A DNA stretch of 64,000 nucleotides from Okapia johnstoni (GCA_024291935.2 CM044311.1:14669001-14733000); one strand, 5' to 3'. Numbered from the stretch's first letter, positions 1 to 11,515 are shown. Notes: generated by a model from the sequence alone, not told the origin. Numbers and translations are program-made.

Positions 1-366
1 GAAACAACCATTAGTTGACGCATTGCTGAGTAACCTAATGAAGTAAAACCATCGTAAGTTTATCTACTTGAGAATTCTTTACTTGCTAAAGGTCGAATGT
101 GAAGCTACTGTTTTTACTTGACTCACTAGACTTCTATTTCATTTATTAAGTTTAGACTGCTTCATGGAACCTTGGGAGTTGTATGAGATGAATTTAAAAG
201 GTTGCTGAAAGGTAAGTAGAACTGCATTCAGAATATACAAACATATTTTTCCCTCCTCTTCCATATTTGAAAACCATTAAACGAATCAAGCTACCTTTCA
301 TATTAAATATTGTTTCTGTGTGGGCATTACATTTTTGAATTAGTATTGAACTGAGTCCCTCATCTA
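1..366. other. No recognised feature
   Basis: AT-rich sequence with no repeat family, open frame or RNA gene that I recognise. Confidence 0.5.
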
Positions 367-579
367 CTCAGTCGCTCAGTCATGTCCAACTCTTTGTGAC
401 CCCATGGACTATAGACCACCAGTTTCCTCTGTCCATGGAATTTTCTAGGCTAGAATACTGGAGCGGGTTGCCGTTTCCTACTCCAGGGTATCTTCCTAAC
501 CCAGGGAGCTAACCCATGTGCCTTGCATCTCCTGCATTGGCTGGCAGATTCATTACCACTGAGCTGCCGTGAAAGCCCC
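367..579 (-). mobile_element. Bov-tA SINE, antisense
   Basis: Ruminant tRNA-derived SINE whose 3' part is shared with the BovB LINE, which supplies the retrotransposition machinery. Read on the minus strand it runs from the tRNA-like head at the high-coordinate end to the tail near 367. The antisense landmarks GTCGCTCAGTCATG and CCCATGGACT are visible. No clear target-site duplication was found, and many substitutions suggest an older copy. Confidence 0.85.
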
Positions 580-916
580 AAATTACTAACAACAGACAAG
601 TAGTGACTTAATAAGCCCAGCACCACGTATGAGTCAAAAGAACATAATGACTGAGGATAAGAACAGATCTTGACCTTGAAGGACTTTGGGAGCTGGTTGA
701 GTAGAAAAAACTAGCACACGTAAAATATATAGACATCAAAAAAGTGTAGCAACTTATGTCATTGGTTATCAGTATAAAAATGGATAAAAAAAGAAGTAAC
801 TCTATATAAATTGCATTAGATAGAAAATAACTTCATGGAGAGGGTAACTTTTAGTTAAGTTATAAAGAATAAATAAGAATTTTATTGGCAGAGAAATGGA
901 AAGAAATTTTTCAGGT
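580..916. other. No recognised feature
   Basis: AT-rich DNA between a SINE and a BovB fragment. No gene or repeat family recognised. Confidence 0.4.
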
Positions 917-926
917 TCATTCAATT

Positions 927-1053
927 GTTGTTGTTGTTGTCCATTCGCCAAGTTGTGTCCAACTCTCTGCAAATCCATCCATGGACTGCAGCATGCCAGG
1001 CTTCCCTGACCTTCAACACCTCCTGGAGTTTGCACAAACTCATGTCCATTGAG
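927..1053 (-). mobile_element. BovB LINE, 3'-end fragment
   Basis: A strongly 5'-truncated BovB (RTE clade) copy of about 127 bp, carrying only the antisense 3' end (GGACTGCAGCATGCCAGGC region). It is flanked by TCATTCAATT at 917-926 and TCATTCAGTT at 1054-1063, a likely target-site duplication with one mismatch. The low-coordinate end is a TTG-rich run that fits the transcript tail in reverse complement. Confidence 0.8.
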
Positions 1054-1369
1054 TCATTCAGTTACTCATGAATATTAATCTAGTACCTATAACTTTCCAG
1101 GGAATATGCATATAAGATAGTTATCTGTCCTCGAGGAGCCTCATTTTTGTTCTGTGAATCTGATAAGCTCTCTCCCTTTGTAAGATTTTTACTCATGCTT
1201 CCTTAACTACATGTTTCAATTGTCACTGCTTAGAAAACCACCCAGTACTCAAGCAAACAAGCTTAAACAAACAAACAAAATTATTCATTCTCTCCCTGAC
1301 TCTACGTGTTTATGAGTTCACCTGGGTGCTTTTGCTTCATATAGTACTGTTGTGATTGTAGTCATCTGA

Positions 1370-1920
1370 CAGCTTAAGTGGGCTGGAACCTCCAAGATGG
1401 CGTGTTCACCTGGCTGGCGGTTGGTGCTGGCTGTCATCTGGGAGCTTACCTGAGGCTGTCAACTGCAATATCTCAGTTCTCCTCCCTCTGGTCACTCTGT
1501 GTGGCTTGGACTCCTCAAAGAATACGAGTTGGGTCTGAGAGGGACTGTTCCAGCTCATGAAAAAGGAAGCTGCCGATCCCTATGGACCAACCTCAGAAGC
1601 CCCGTGGCGTCATCCACCAGATTCTACCAATCAAAGCAAATCACAGGCCAAACTAAAAGCTAGAGAAGTGAAGTGAAGTGAAAGTCGCTCGGCCATATCC
1701 GACTATCTGCAACCCCATGGACTATATAGTCCTTGGAGTTCTCCAGGCCAGAATACTGGAGTGGGTAGCCTTCCCTTCTCTAGGGGATCTTCCCAACCCA
1801 GGGACTGAACCCAGGTCTTCTGCATTGCAGGCAGATTCTTTACCAGCTGAGCTATGAGGGAAGCCCAAAAGCTAGAGAAAGGAGAGGAAATTTGCGGCCA
1901 TCTGTAGTCCATCTCATCGC
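1370..1920. repeat. Ancient mammalian interspersed repeat, family unassigned
   Basis: The stretch resembles a recurrent mammalian repeat that I recall by motifs such as GGCGGTTGGTGCTGGCTGTC and AATTTGCGGCCAT, but I cannot name its family. It is split by a Bov-tA at 1668-1866, and the flanks resume in register outside the SINE. A 60-codon frame inside it is a chance ORF. Confidence 0.45.
1668..1866 (-). mobile_element. Bov-tA SINE with perfect TSD
   Basis: Antisense Bov-tA copy beginning with the tail repeat GTGAAGTGAAGTG at the low-coordinate end and finishing with the complement of the tRNA-like head at the high end. A perfect 13-bp direct repeat, AAAAGCTAGAGAA, flanks it at 1655-1667 and 1867-1879. 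The clean TSD and good consensus match indicate a fairly young insertion. Confidence 0.95.
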
Positions 1921-2849
1921 CTAAAGTGATTTGTAGGTGGCTCTTTGCATAGCTGGCCTCTTCATCATATAAATGCTATCTCTTGAAAACACTTACCTTT
2001 TCAGTCTATATATCTTCTCCTCCTCATCATCAAATGTATATTCTACTACCCTGCTTATTTTTTTCATTGTTCATAACACATTGTGATGTGTTATGAAAAT
2101 GTCTGTGTTTTCTTAAGTTATGCATAATGGGAATCTTGTCTTGATCACTCTATATTTAAATCTAAAAATAACACTCGGTACACAGTAGTGTGTACTTACA
2201 AAATATATAAGCATATGTTGTGAGATACAGATAAGAATAAGGCCAATGCTAATATGACTTGAATAAAAGGTTAAGGTCCATTTCAGTTTACAAAATATCA
2301 TTATAAATAGTAACTGTAGATTTTAATCCTGTTCTGTGGATAGAAGTGAAAGGTCAATTGATTCAGATCAGACAATGAGAATAAACATTTGACTTGGGCC
2401 CTTCATGGCTTGAGTGATGCTTTGATGGTCATAAGGACATGTCAGATGTCCTCACAATTTGAGTAAGGAAAGGGAAAGCTTTTAGTAAACTTATTGCTGT
2501 GGTGGACAAGCGAGTGTCTAGGCATTAATTTACGGGGAGAGTTTATAGATGGGATGATGTGATGATAGAGACACATCATTCCTTTGACGTCTTCCTCATC
2601 ATGGGCTTCTCCTCTCAGGATTCAGACTATAAATTAGAATGTCACTGTAAGAGCATAGAATTGGAAAGGAGACATCACAAGCAATTCTTACCCAGCGTCC
2701 TTTTTCTGCTCTACATCCTTCTCAATTAAGAAACAGTTCTAACACTAAAACATTTCCTCAATGACAGAGGGGAAGGGTGATGAACAAATAAGAAAATAGG
2801 CAATGAAGGCTGTGATGTTAGCGGATGTTGGGATGAACATTAAGGGTGG
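1921..2849. other. No recognised feature
   Basis: AT-rich DNA of 0.9 kb. Only short chance frames are present, and nothing in it could be assigned to a family. Confidence 0.4.
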
Positions 2850-3020
2850 GCTGAAAGTTAAAGTGTTAGTTGCTCAGTCGTGTCTGACTCTTTGCGACCC
2901 CATGGACTATAGCCTGCCAGGCTCCTCTGTCCATGGGATCCTCCAGGCAAGAATAGTGGAGTGGGTTGCCATTCTCCTCTCCAGGGGATCTTCCTGACAG
3001 ATTCTTTACCATCTGAGAGC
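2850..3020 (-). mobile_element. Bov-tA SINE with internal deletion
   Basis: Antisense Bov-tA starting with the GAAAGTTAAAGT tail. The central and 3'-linker part is intact, but the segment normally holding the B-box complement (CAGGGATCGAACC) is missing between the CTTCCTGA and CAGATTC parts. The loss removes the internal RNA polymerase III B box, so this copy could not be a source element. Confidence 0.8.
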
Positions 3021-3694
3021 CAAAAAAGTACCTGGGAATAATATCATAGTCACCAGGAAACTATGGAATTAGTTGAGTGTGGAGGACGGAAATGAAACCA
3101 AGAAAGTGAAATTCATACCAAGTTTGTATGGCAGTCAACCTAGTCTCTTAAATATATTTTACAATATATCTTCCAAAGCTGTATCATACATAAGATAATT
3201 TCATTCTTTTCCAAACAGTGAAACTACCTAAATGTCCCATCTCTTGCTAAATAACCTAGAGGTGGCTATTGACCCTCTTTCTTATTTCACTATATATTGT
3301 TACTATTGCTTATTTTAATCTCTAAAGGCTTTCCCTAAACACCCTTACCCCAACCATCTGTTCTCTTTTCTATTCTATGAATCATATGACACCAGGAACT
3401 AAGTTTTATTAATTTTTGAATTCCCACTATCTCCCCTGGTGTGTGTGGCTTATCATGGGGGCTCAATAATGAGTGGAAGAACTAAATGAATGGATGGTGG
3501 TGCAAAGAACATGCAAAATGTACCACCAGTTGAAGAGTAAAGGGTTTTTTTCTGAATGAAAAATTATAAGGGAAACACTTTATTACCAAAGCTAATAAAT
3601 ATGTATAGTCCTTTATATCAAGAAATGAGTTCAACTCATTTAAGGGGATCAAGTTCCCACTCTAGCCAAAGGAGTCATGATAGACAAGAAAGAG
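3021..3694. other. No recognised feature
   Basis: No gene or assignable repeat. A 105-codon plus-strand frame at 3556-3873 starts here and runs into MIR-like sequence. It has no recognisable domain and is taken as chance. Confidence 0.35.
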
Positions 3695-3815
3695 AAAGGG
3701 ACAGGAATCAGATGATCCTGATTTTTATTCCAGTTTTACCTCTTGTTAATGAGGGAATCTTCTACATGTGCCTTACTGGCTTTCTAGTCTATAAAATGGG
3801 AATCCTAGTAACTAT
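3695..3815 (+). mobile_element. MIR-like SINE remnant
   Basis: Degenerate match to the MIR core and 3' part (tRNA-derived, mobilised by L2 in ancestral mammals). A TAAAATGGGAATCCTAGTAA block near the high end corresponds to the usual MIR 3' region. No TSD is expected at this age. Confidence 0.45.
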
Positions 3816-3884
3816 AAACATGATTTTGTGTGTAAACATTTCCAACAAAGTCCCAGATGCATACCTTAGATGACGTTAGCTCAC

Positions 3885-3990
3885 ATGTGGAACAAGACAC
3901 TCAACCACTGTGTGGTCTGGAGCAAGCCACCTAGAGTCTGTGTTCCTTAATTCTTCCTTTGAAAACTGAGAATCTTCAGATTCCAGTTTT
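3885..3990 (+). mobile_element. MIR-like SINE remnant
   Basis: Degenerate MIR-like block with the order CCACTGTGTGG, GAGCAAGCCAC, TTCCTTAATT, GAAAACTGAGAATC. This order parallels the MIR core, where the consensus reads tgtgtgaccttgggcaagt. Assigned by recalled motif only. Confidence 0.45.
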
Positions 3991-4062
3991 CACTTTCTTT
4001 TATCAACTCTGCCTTGTGGTTGAATTCCAATACCACTTTTAATACAATTAACTTTCCCCTCT

Positions 4063-4797
4063 TCAGTTCAGTTCAATCACTCAGTCCTGTCCAACTCTTT
4101 GCAACTCTATGGACTGCAGCATGCCAGGCTTCCCTGTCCATCACCAGCTCCCGGAGATTACTCAAACTCAGGTCCATTGAGCCAGTGATGCCATCCAACT
4201 ATCTCATCCTCTGTCATCCCCTTCTCCTCCCCTCTTCAATCTTTCCCATAATCAGGAAATGATGCTTTCAAATGAGTCAGTTCTTTGAATCAGGTGGCCA
4301 AAGTATTGGAGTTTCAGCTTCAGCATCAGTCCTTCCAGTGAATATTCAGGACTGATTTCCTTTAGGATTGACTGGTTGGATCTCCTTGCAGTCCAAGGGA
4401 CTCTCAAGGGTCTTCTCCAACACCGCAACTCAAAAGCATCAATTCTTCGGTGCTCAGCTTTCTTTATAGTCCAACTCTCACATCCATACATGACCACTGG
4501 AAAAACCATAGCCTTGACTAGATGGACTTTTGTTGGCAAAGGAATGTCTCTGCTTTTAAATATGCTATCTGGGTTGGTCATAACCTTCCTTCCAAGGAGT
4601 AAGCGTCTTTTAATTTCATGGCTGCAATCACCATCTGCAGTGATTTTGGAGCCCAAAAAGCAAAGTCTGTCACTGTTTCCATTGTTTCCCCATCTATTTG
4701 CCATGAAGTGATGGGACCAGATGCCATGATCTTAGTTTTCTGAATGTTGAGTTCTAGGCAATCTTTTTCACTCTCCTCTTTCACTTTCATCAAGAGG
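4063..4797 (-). mobile_element. BovB LINE, 5'-truncated
   Basis: About 735 bp of antisense BovB. It starts with the complement of the (TGAACTGAAC) tail at 4063 and continues into the region encoding the C-terminal third of the reverse transcriptase polyprotein. Open minus-strand frames of 150 and 71 codons carry the typical [27 protein letters not shown] and ITSWQIDGETMETVTDFAF-type blocks, in different frames, so a frameshift separates them. It ends at 4797 before AT-rich host DNA. No clear TSD was seen. Confidence 0.9.
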
Positions 4798-4884
4798 AAA
4801 TAAATATATACCCCATAGCATTTCAGGATCAGAAGGAAGGTATCTAGTACTCAGATAGGGCAAATAGATTGGGCATTAGTGATG

Positions 4885-5040
4885 ATGGCTCATCAGGCAA
4901 ATAATTAGCATGTCAATGCAGGAGACTCAGGAGATGTGGATTCAATCCCTGGGTCAGGAACCATGGACAGAGGAGCCTGGTGGGCTACAGTCCACGGGTT
5001 CACAGAGAGTCAGACACAACTGAGCAACTAAGCACATGCA
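4885..5040 (+). mobile_element. Bov-tA SINE, internally deleted
   Basis: Sense Bov-tA with the head and B-box region (GGATTCAATCCCTGGGTCAGGA) joined directly to the CCATGGACAGAGGAGCCTGG part. It therefore lacks about 60 bp of the usual middle. It ends with AGTCAGACACAACTGAGCAA. Confidence 0.8.
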
Positions 5041-5299
5041 ACAAGAGGAGAAAGACAGCAAAGCCATTATAAAGGGGAGAACACTGGCAAAAGGTACAGA
5101 TGGTTCAGAGTATTTTAATTCATTTTAATTCACATCCATTTTTTAAACACATTGATATTTACAGTGTGTCAGAATCTCTGCTGGGTTATAAAACAAATCC
5201 AGGCTTAGATTTGTCTACAGAAATTCAGTCTTGAGATTGTTGTCAACCTGGGTGTTTTTCAAAACAAATCACACTAGTGCTGCCAAGAGGCCCCTGACC

Positions 5300-5420
5300 C
5301 AGGGTGCTACCAGCCCCCAAAACCTTGACCTGTCACTTAACCTTCCTGAACTTCCATTTGCTCATTTGTAAGAATGGTGGTCTTTACCAGCTTCAGAGCT
5401 TTAAGATTTAGAGGGAGTGG
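5300..5420 (+). mobile_element. MIR-like SINE remnant
   Basis: Block with GACCTGTCACTTAACCTTCC followed by TTTGCTCATTTGTAAGAATGG, the typical order of the MIR core ('acttaacctctctgagcctcagtttcctcatctgtaaaatg'). Sense orientation. Confidence 0.6.
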
Positions 5421-6250
5421 CATTTGCTGTGATGTGTTACAAGTTCAGGCAGCCCATCTGCTGCCCTTGGATCTACTATCAAGACATCCCTGAACCTAAG
5501 GAGCCTGCAGCACTGTCCTGATTGCCACAAATCAGCATTAAACTGGGCATTTATCATATTTGTAAAGACACACCATCTGCAGATCTCCACCATTGTGTAA
5601 AGTTGTCATGCACAATATGCTACTTTGCAATCTGCGCATTTAACAACAAATGGGAAAGTTTAACAGCAACCGGAAATAAACTTGGTTTTTGAAATTACAT
5701 TTCTTAGATGCAGTTAATGCTTGGCCAGTCCCCAGAACATCACCTTTCACTTAGGAGAATGTAGAGCTAAGCAAATTCAAACCGAAAAAAAAAAAAATCT
5801 TTTAGCTTCCTATGTGAACAGGAAGGCAGAGAGCGGATAAAGGTAATAAGATTCTCTGATCATAGGAAATTGGAACTTGCTATCTTGCTAGACCATTATT
5901 CTTAATGCATAGCTGAAGTTGGCTACATTTCTTTGGCAGAGAAATAAAATCATTCTGATTTAAAGTAACATGAAACTACTTGGTAAAGATTTTTCTAATA
6001 ATGGCTTCTTTAAAAAAAATTTGCTAACAAATAAAAAGTAAATATTTTCTTCTTGTCAATGCTTAAAGGATATAAGTGATAAAGACATAAAGTTTATAAT
6101 TATATTTAACACAATATTTGATTACATTAGAGGTGAAATAGTGTTATGTTTAAAATACAAAAAAGCTTGAATAATTTTATTTCCTGATTTGGGTTATTAT
6201 CAAAATTGTATTTTGAAAATCTTTCTCCACTGTTACATGGAGGCCCCCAG
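5421..6250. other. No recognised feature
   Basis: AT-rich DNA with short A runs (5786-5798 and near 6014). No gene or assignable repeat seen. Confidence 0.4.
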
Positions 6251-6260
6251 GAGCTTCAGA

Positions 6261-6637
6261 ATTGATGCTTTTGAAATGTGGTGCTGGAGAAGACGCTTGA
6301 GAATCCCTTATACAGCAAGGAGGTCAAACCAGTCAATCCTAAAGGAAATCAACCCTGAATATTCACTGGAAGGACTGATGCTGAAGCTGAAGTTCCAATA
6401 CTTTGACCACCTGATGCAAAGAGCCGACTCATTGGAAAAGGCCCTGATGCTGGGAAGGATTGAAGACTGGAGGAGAAGGGGACAACAGAAGATGAGATGG
6501 TTGGCTGACATCACCGACTCAATGGACGTGAGTTTGAGCAAGCTCCAGGAGATAGTAAAGGATAGGGAAGCCTGGTGTGCCACAGTCCATGAGGTCTCAA
6601 AGAGTTGGACATGACTGAGTGACTGAACAACAACAAA
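6261..6637 (+). mobile_element. BovB LINE, 5'-truncated, with TSD
   Basis: A 377-bp sense copy covering the C-terminal coding end of BovB and its 3' end. A 141-codon frame at 6189-6614 begins in upstream host sequence and reads through the block [20 protein letters not shown] into the normal C terminus. A perfect 10-bp TSD, GAGCTTCAGA, lies at 6251-6260 and 6638-6647. The tail is ACTGAACAACAACAAA. Confidence 0.93.
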
Positions 6638-6647
6638 GAGCTTCAGA

Positions 6648-7222
6648 GAATTATTATTATAAAACTTGTACATGTAAACTGTTTTCACCACTGAATACTA
6701 AGAGGTTAAATGCTAACAGGCCTTTGAGATTGCTTACTTGAGGTTTCCTTCATCTCCTTTTTGATTTATTTTCCAAAAATAAATGAAAGAACTAAAGCTG
6801 TGTGAATAGGTTGTTACTGTATTTATATAATAACTTGCATCTGAAAGAAATGAAGACAGTTGCAAAATGCCTGGTCTTAATATCCTGTTTCTTTTGAATA
6901 AAATAACTCTTTAATGAGCTACTGTTATCCCTAAAATGTCTCTTGATGGAATATTGGGACCACTAGTTCTTCTACTGGTTTAAAGTTTCCAAAAAAAAAA
7001 AAAAAAAAAAGAAAATTAGCACTAGCTCAGAAACCATAAATAGACTTTAGGGTTGTCAGTTTTTAAGAAGATGAATAAAACCCTGAAGCCAACCCTAAAC
7101 ATACCTAATTAAAAGAAAATCCTTTCTATTAAAGTTGTCAGATATGCTTTGGCCCATCCAAACAAACACCAGGCCAGCTGGTAATTTTTCACAATATGAT
7201 TTGTATAATTACATGGCTGGTG
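6648..7222. other. No recognised feature; contains a 20-A run
   Basis: Unique-looking AT-rich DNA. A 20-bp A run at 6991-7010 followed by GAAAATT could be the tail of an unrecognised retroposed sequence on the plus strand, but nothing recognisable lies upstream. Confidence 0.35.
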
Positions 7223-7228
7223 TAACAT

Positions 7229-7918
7229 CAGTCAGTTCAGTTCAGTCACTCAGTCGTGTCCGACTCTTTGCGACCCCATGAACCGCAGCACGCTGGGCCT
7301 CCCTGTTCATCACCAACTCCCGGAATCCACCCAAACCCTTGTCCATCGAGTCGGTGATGCCATCCAACTATGTCATCCTCTGTTGTCCCCTTCTTCTCCT
7401 GCCTTCAATCGTTCCCAGCATCAGGGTCTTTTCAGATGAGTCAGCTCTTCGCATCAGGTGGCCAAAGTATTGGAGTTTCAGCTTCAACATTAGTCCTTCC
7501 AATGAAGACCCAGGACTGATTTCCTTTAGGATGGACTGGTTGGATCTCCTTGATGTCCAAGGGACTCTCAAGAGTCTTCTCCAACATCACAGTTAAAAAG
7601 TGTCAATTCTTCGGTGCTCAGCTTTCTTTATAGTCCAACTCTCACATCCATACATGACCACTGGAAAAACCATAGCCTTGACTAGACGGACCTTTGTTGG
7701 CAAAGTAATGTCTCTGCTTTTTAATATGCTGTCTAGGTTGGTCATAGCTTTCCTTCCAAGGAGTAAGCGTCTTTTAATTTCATGGCTGCAATCACCATCT
7801 GCAGTGATTTTGGAGCCCAGAAAAATAAAGTCTGTCACTGTTTCCACTGTTTTCCCATCTATTTGCCATGAAGTGATGAAACCAGATGCCATGATCTTAG
7901 TTTTTGAATGTTGAGCTT
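7229..7918 (-). mobile_element. BovB LINE, 5'-truncated
   Basis: About 690 bp of antisense BovB starting with CAGTTCAGTTCAG, the complement of its 3' tail. It spans the same region as the copy at 4063-4797. Minus-strand frames of 67 and 99 codons carry the C-terminal blocks and indicate at least one frameshift. The short direct repeat TAACAT at 7223-7228 and 7919-7924 may be the TSD. Confidence 0.9.
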
Positions 7919-8039
7919 TAACATAGCTCCTTCTTAATTACTTTCAGTAGCTCTTCTTCCTCTTTGGCAGCTTGCTTTACCCTTCAGCCTCTCCTGGGTA
8001 CCATATTTTCAGCCTTTTGTCTTGGCTAATTGTTCCACA

Positions 8040-8540
8040 TAGATGGTTCCATACCTGGCTTCCCGTGTGAACGCCAGACCTCCGAATTCCTACTGTGTTT
8101 TGAAAACCTTCAGAGAGGTTTTCCTCAAATGTTTCAAACCCAACATGTCCATAGCTGAACCCTCTGTCCTATACTCAAAGCTCTTCCTTCTTCCATGTTT
8201 CTTAGAATTCTTAGACCCTCCTGTCTCAAATCAGGAACTTCAGAGTCATCTTTAACCAACTTTTTGCCTGATCCTCTTTCAACCATTCAGTGGTTGAATT
8301 CTGTTGCTACATCTTTGAAACCTCTTACCTTGGTTCCTTTCTCAGACATTCTCCATTTCACCTTGACTGCTTTTTCCATCCCCTGCCCAGGTGAGGAGCT
8401 CCTCCTGACTGTTTCTATGGTACCCTATGCTTACATTCATCAGGGCTCTAGTCACACTGGAGTGTAATCTCCTTTATCTTCCTGTCCTCATCTCCCAGCA
8501 TTCATGACATCCCCAGTAAATACTTGCTGAGCAAACCTTC
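8040..8540 (+). mobile_element. Ancient mammalian LINE remnant (L2/L1M-like 3' part)
   Basis: Diverged sequence of the same family as the copies at 31.7-37.2 kb. It has the block CCAACATGTCCATAGCTGAAC, then CAGGAACTTCAGAGTCATC. These parallel a widespread mammalian LINE 3' region that I recall but cannot name exactly. The 70- and 90-codon frames in it are chance. Confidence 0.45.
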
Positions 8541-8859
8541 CCGGTCACTTCTCAAGTTCACTTCCTTGTTGAGACTAGAGCTCCTCTCTTGCCTGCTGTC
8601 CCTTACCAACAATCCCAGCAAAAAAGGACATGTATTTAATTATTAGACAAACCTCTTTTCCATTCTCATACTAATTCTACCTTCTAAGTTTTACTTCCCT
8701 ACCTCTCTGCTTTCAACTATTCCAAGGATAAAAAACTCGCTTCCACATCTTCTCATCGAAGTGCCCTCTATGTTTAATATCTTTCAAATGTTTTCTCCAA
8801 AAAAGACTTCCCAAGACATATCTCAGGCAGAATTAATCTCATTACATCCCACCTTGCAT
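8541..8859. other. No recognised feature
   Basis: Pyrimidine-rich on the plus strand. It may continue the ancient LINE just upstream, but the match is too weak to call. Confidence 0.3.
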
Positions 8860-9212
8860 ATATGTGAAATCTAGAAAATGGTATAAATGAACTTATTTGC
8901 AGAGCAGAAATACAGACACAGATGTAGAGAACAAACATATGGGTACCAAGGGCGGGGAGGGGTGGTGGGATGGATTGGGAGATTAAGATATACATAGAAG
9001 ACACTACTGGACATGAAATAGATAACAAGTGAGAACCTGCTGTAGCACAGGGAACTCTCCTCAATGGTCTGTGCTGACCTAAATGGAAAGGAAAGTCAAA
9101 GAAGAGGGGATATATGTATATGTGTGGCTAACTCACTTTGCTGTACAGAAGAAACTGATGCAACATTGTACACTGAGTATACTCCAATAAAAATGCATTA
9201 ATTTTAAAAAAT
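8860..9212 (+). mobile_element. L1 LINE 3' end
   Basis: 3' UTR of an artiodactyl L1. The order of blocks is GCAGAAATACAGACACAGATG, then a G-rich tract at 8947-8970 (GGGCGGGGAGGGGTGG). CTCACTTTGCTGTACAG follows, then AACATTGTACACTGAGTATACTCCAATAAAAATG, which ends in the polyadenylation signal. An A-rich end follows. The 5' part of the element is missing. Confidence 0.85.
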
Positions 9213-9385
9213 CATTTTCTTACTAAGTGCATTTTATTGTGTTTTTGTTCAAGATATCTTGCTAGGCTTGATTTTCTTAGTTGATCATGGATGGTACAAA
9301 AGGTAACTTTCTCATCTCTCTGTCTCCCATACTTACTAGGTACAAAGTGTTTTGGGTTCAACTAAACTGCTCTTAAGCTTGATTT

Positions 9386-9591
9386 GTGGGTCTTCCCCAG
9401 TGGCTCAGACAGGAAAGAATCTGCCTGCAATGCAGGAGACTCGGGTTCAATCCCTAGGTCAGGAAGATCCCCTGGAGAAGGAAATGGCAACACACTCCAC
9501 TATTCTTGCCTGGAGAATTCCATGGACAGAGGCTTCTGGCAGGCTACCGCCTGTGGGGTTGCAAAGAGTCAGACACGACTGAGCAACTAAC
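9386..9591 (+). mobile_element. Bov-tA SINE with TSD
   Basis: Full-length sense Bov-tA. It has the head CAGTGGCTCAGACAGGAAAG, a B-box-like GGTTCAATCCCTAGGTC, the central CTGGAGAAGGAAATGG, and the 3' part AGTCAGACACGACTGAGC. Direct repeats AAGCTTGATTT (9375-9385) and AAGCTTCATTT (9592-9602) flank it with one mismatch. Confidence 0.93.
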
Positions 9592-9602
9592 AAGCTTCAT
9601 TT

Positions 9603-11060
9603 AATGATTCTCTACTAATTTAGACACAACCACAAAACAATAGGCTTTAGGTTGGTTTGGATACTGCATATTCCAATAATCACATTAAGAATAAAATCTT
9701 GATATACAAAACAACACTGACCGCATAAAATAGTAGATTCATCTGCCCCCAATCATCTCCAGTATGATTCATTATGAAGCTGGGAAAAGATTTAATTCAC
9801 AGTCTGAAATGTAGCACAAGATACAATTTTGTGGACTTGGTGCCATTTAGACTTAATAACTCAACTCTTAGTGATTTATATATTTCATCCTATAAAATTT
9901 AATTAAGGAATTACTTGATACTCTAGTTTTCTTACTGTGAATAATAGTAATATAATCCCTTTCATTTTATCTAGAGCTTGTTATCCAAGATTTTGAGAAT
10001 TAATGAGAAAATGCTTTGAAATATTTTTTTCATTAATCCTCAAAAGACCCCTCTGCAATAAATTTGTAAAAATGATTAATTAAGAATTAAAATTCCATCA
10101 TAAAAAGACGACATCCCTGTACTATTCTTCAGCTCACTTCAATGAAATTTTAAAGTTATGAAATATGAAGGAGCTATAAAGCAATTTATTTCTGCAGGCT
10201 TCAGAGGAGAAAGACACTGCTTTTATTGTAAATGCATAAATAAATATTGATGCTTGTCATGGCATATGGAGATATAGATTTCTAAAAGACACAGTTTAGG
10301 AATATTTTAGCAAATTTTTATCCTAAATATACTTGAAAGTATACCTTTTACTGTGTATCTTTTGAGAAGTTTTCATTTTGTGTTAAAGAAAGCTTTATGT
10401 TCAGAGCCTATTTATTTATATTCCTTTGAGCTAGCTCTTCTTAATTTGCAGGTTATTAAGTAGATTGTAATTTATCATGTAGTGTGTATGCTTGGTTCAG
10501 TGGTTCCTCTAGGAAGCATGCTTGATGAACCATAATTATTTTCCAAAAGCTAAAGAAATGATTAAACTTTAGTTATTCAATTTATGCATGTGGTAAAAGT
10601 GAAGAATTCTCCAAAACGTTATGGGTTCTTTAAAAAAAGAAAGCATGCTTAAATAAATTCTAATTCTGATCCCAAAATGAACTTCAAAGATGTTAGCCTT
10701 TAAGAAATATAACTCTATAATTTAGTAGCACTGGGATAAGATTGGTATAATTCCAACTGATCACCCTTCCCAGGGCAATGCAAGCATCATAAGATGTGAA
10801 TTCCAGTAAATATAGAAAAGGCAGAATGAAAAGTATGCATACTGAATATACTTTGCAAAGGAAGAATAAATTGATGAAAAATTCACCCTGGTAGGAGGTA
10901 GATTCTGATATCGTCAAAGCATCCATGGAATCAAGATAATTATAGCATTCAAAATTTGAGACAATGAGAGTCAAATAAATTGCTATAGTTTGTGAAGCAA
11001 TAATATATTCGATGTAAGGAAAAATGGAAAGGAAGGAGAGATTTTTACCAGCTACTGATT
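9603..11060. other. 1.46 kb without recognised features
   Basis: AT-rich, apparently unique DNA. A 93-codon minus-strand frame at 10693-10974 has no recognisable domain and no supporting context. No young repeat is present, which makes this one of the longer clean stretches. Confidence 0.4.
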
Positions 11061-11180
11061 ACTCAGTGCATGCCAGGTATCACTGAGCACTTTCAGCAAG
11101 GTATTTTATGAGACAGCTCAATGGTCCTATAAAGTAGGTATCTCTAGGCATGTTTTTAGATTCAAATGACTGTCCAAAGC
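11061..11180 (-). mobile_element. Possible MIR remnant
   Basis: Weak antisense MIR-like order: TGCCAGGTATCACTGAGCAC, then TATAAAGTAGGTATC. It resembles the usual 'tttatagatgaggaaac' side of MIR. Low confidence. Confidence 0.3.
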
Positions 11181-11212
11181 ATCCACGTACCTGGTAGTAA
11201 CAGCTGCCAGGA

Positions 11213-11242
11213 GACAGATGAATAGATAGATAGGTAGATAGA
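11213..11242. repeat. Short (TAGA)n tract
   Basis: Imperfect tetranucleotide tract AATAGATAGATAGGTAGATAGA. Confidence 0.8.
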
Positions 11243-11278
11243 GCACAGATATGAAATCATGTATATATAAAATTGGTA

Positions 11279-11475
11279 GGCTTCCCAGGTGACACTAGTG
11301 GTAAAGAACCCACTGTCAAAGAAGGAGAAGTAAGAGACTCAGATTTGATCCCTGGGCCAGGAAGTTGAAATGGCAACCCACTCCAGTATTCTTGCCTGGA
11401 AAATTCCATGGACAGAGGAGCCTGGAGGGCTACAGTCTATGGAGCTGCAAAGAATTGGACAAGACTGAGTGCACA
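11279..11475 (+). mobile_element. Bov-tA SINE
   Basis: Sense Bov-tA with head GGCTTCCCAGGTGACACTAG, a degenerate B box (GATTTGATCCCTGGGCC), and the 3' part CAAAGAATTGGACAAGACTG. Its tail passes directly into the (CA)n microsatellite. ATAAAA occurs on both sides of the unit (11272 and 11513 areas), giving a weak TSD. Confidence 0.9.
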
Positions 11476-11479
11476 TGCA

Positions 11480-11483
<4 letters not shown>

Positions 11484-11513
<30 letters not shown>
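11484..11513. repeat. (CA)n microsatellite in SINE tail
   Basis: About 15 CA units directly downstream of the 3' end of the Bov-tA at 11279, reached through GCACATGCACGCG. It fits growth from the GAGCACACA-type tail of these SINEs. Confidence 0.95.

Positions 11514-11515
<2 letters not shown>

Noticed and set aside
9190..9200. AATAAA motifs at L1 ends as host polyadenylation sites
   Set aside because: They lie at the 3' ends of L1 copies (also 15.40 and 20.44 kb) and belong to those elements; no host transcript is indicated.
9352..9590. Overlapping 60-80 codon frames seen in almost every Bov-tA copy
   Set aside because: SINEs are non-coding. The same peptide-like strings (for example HSSILAWRIPWTE) recur only because the SINE recurs.
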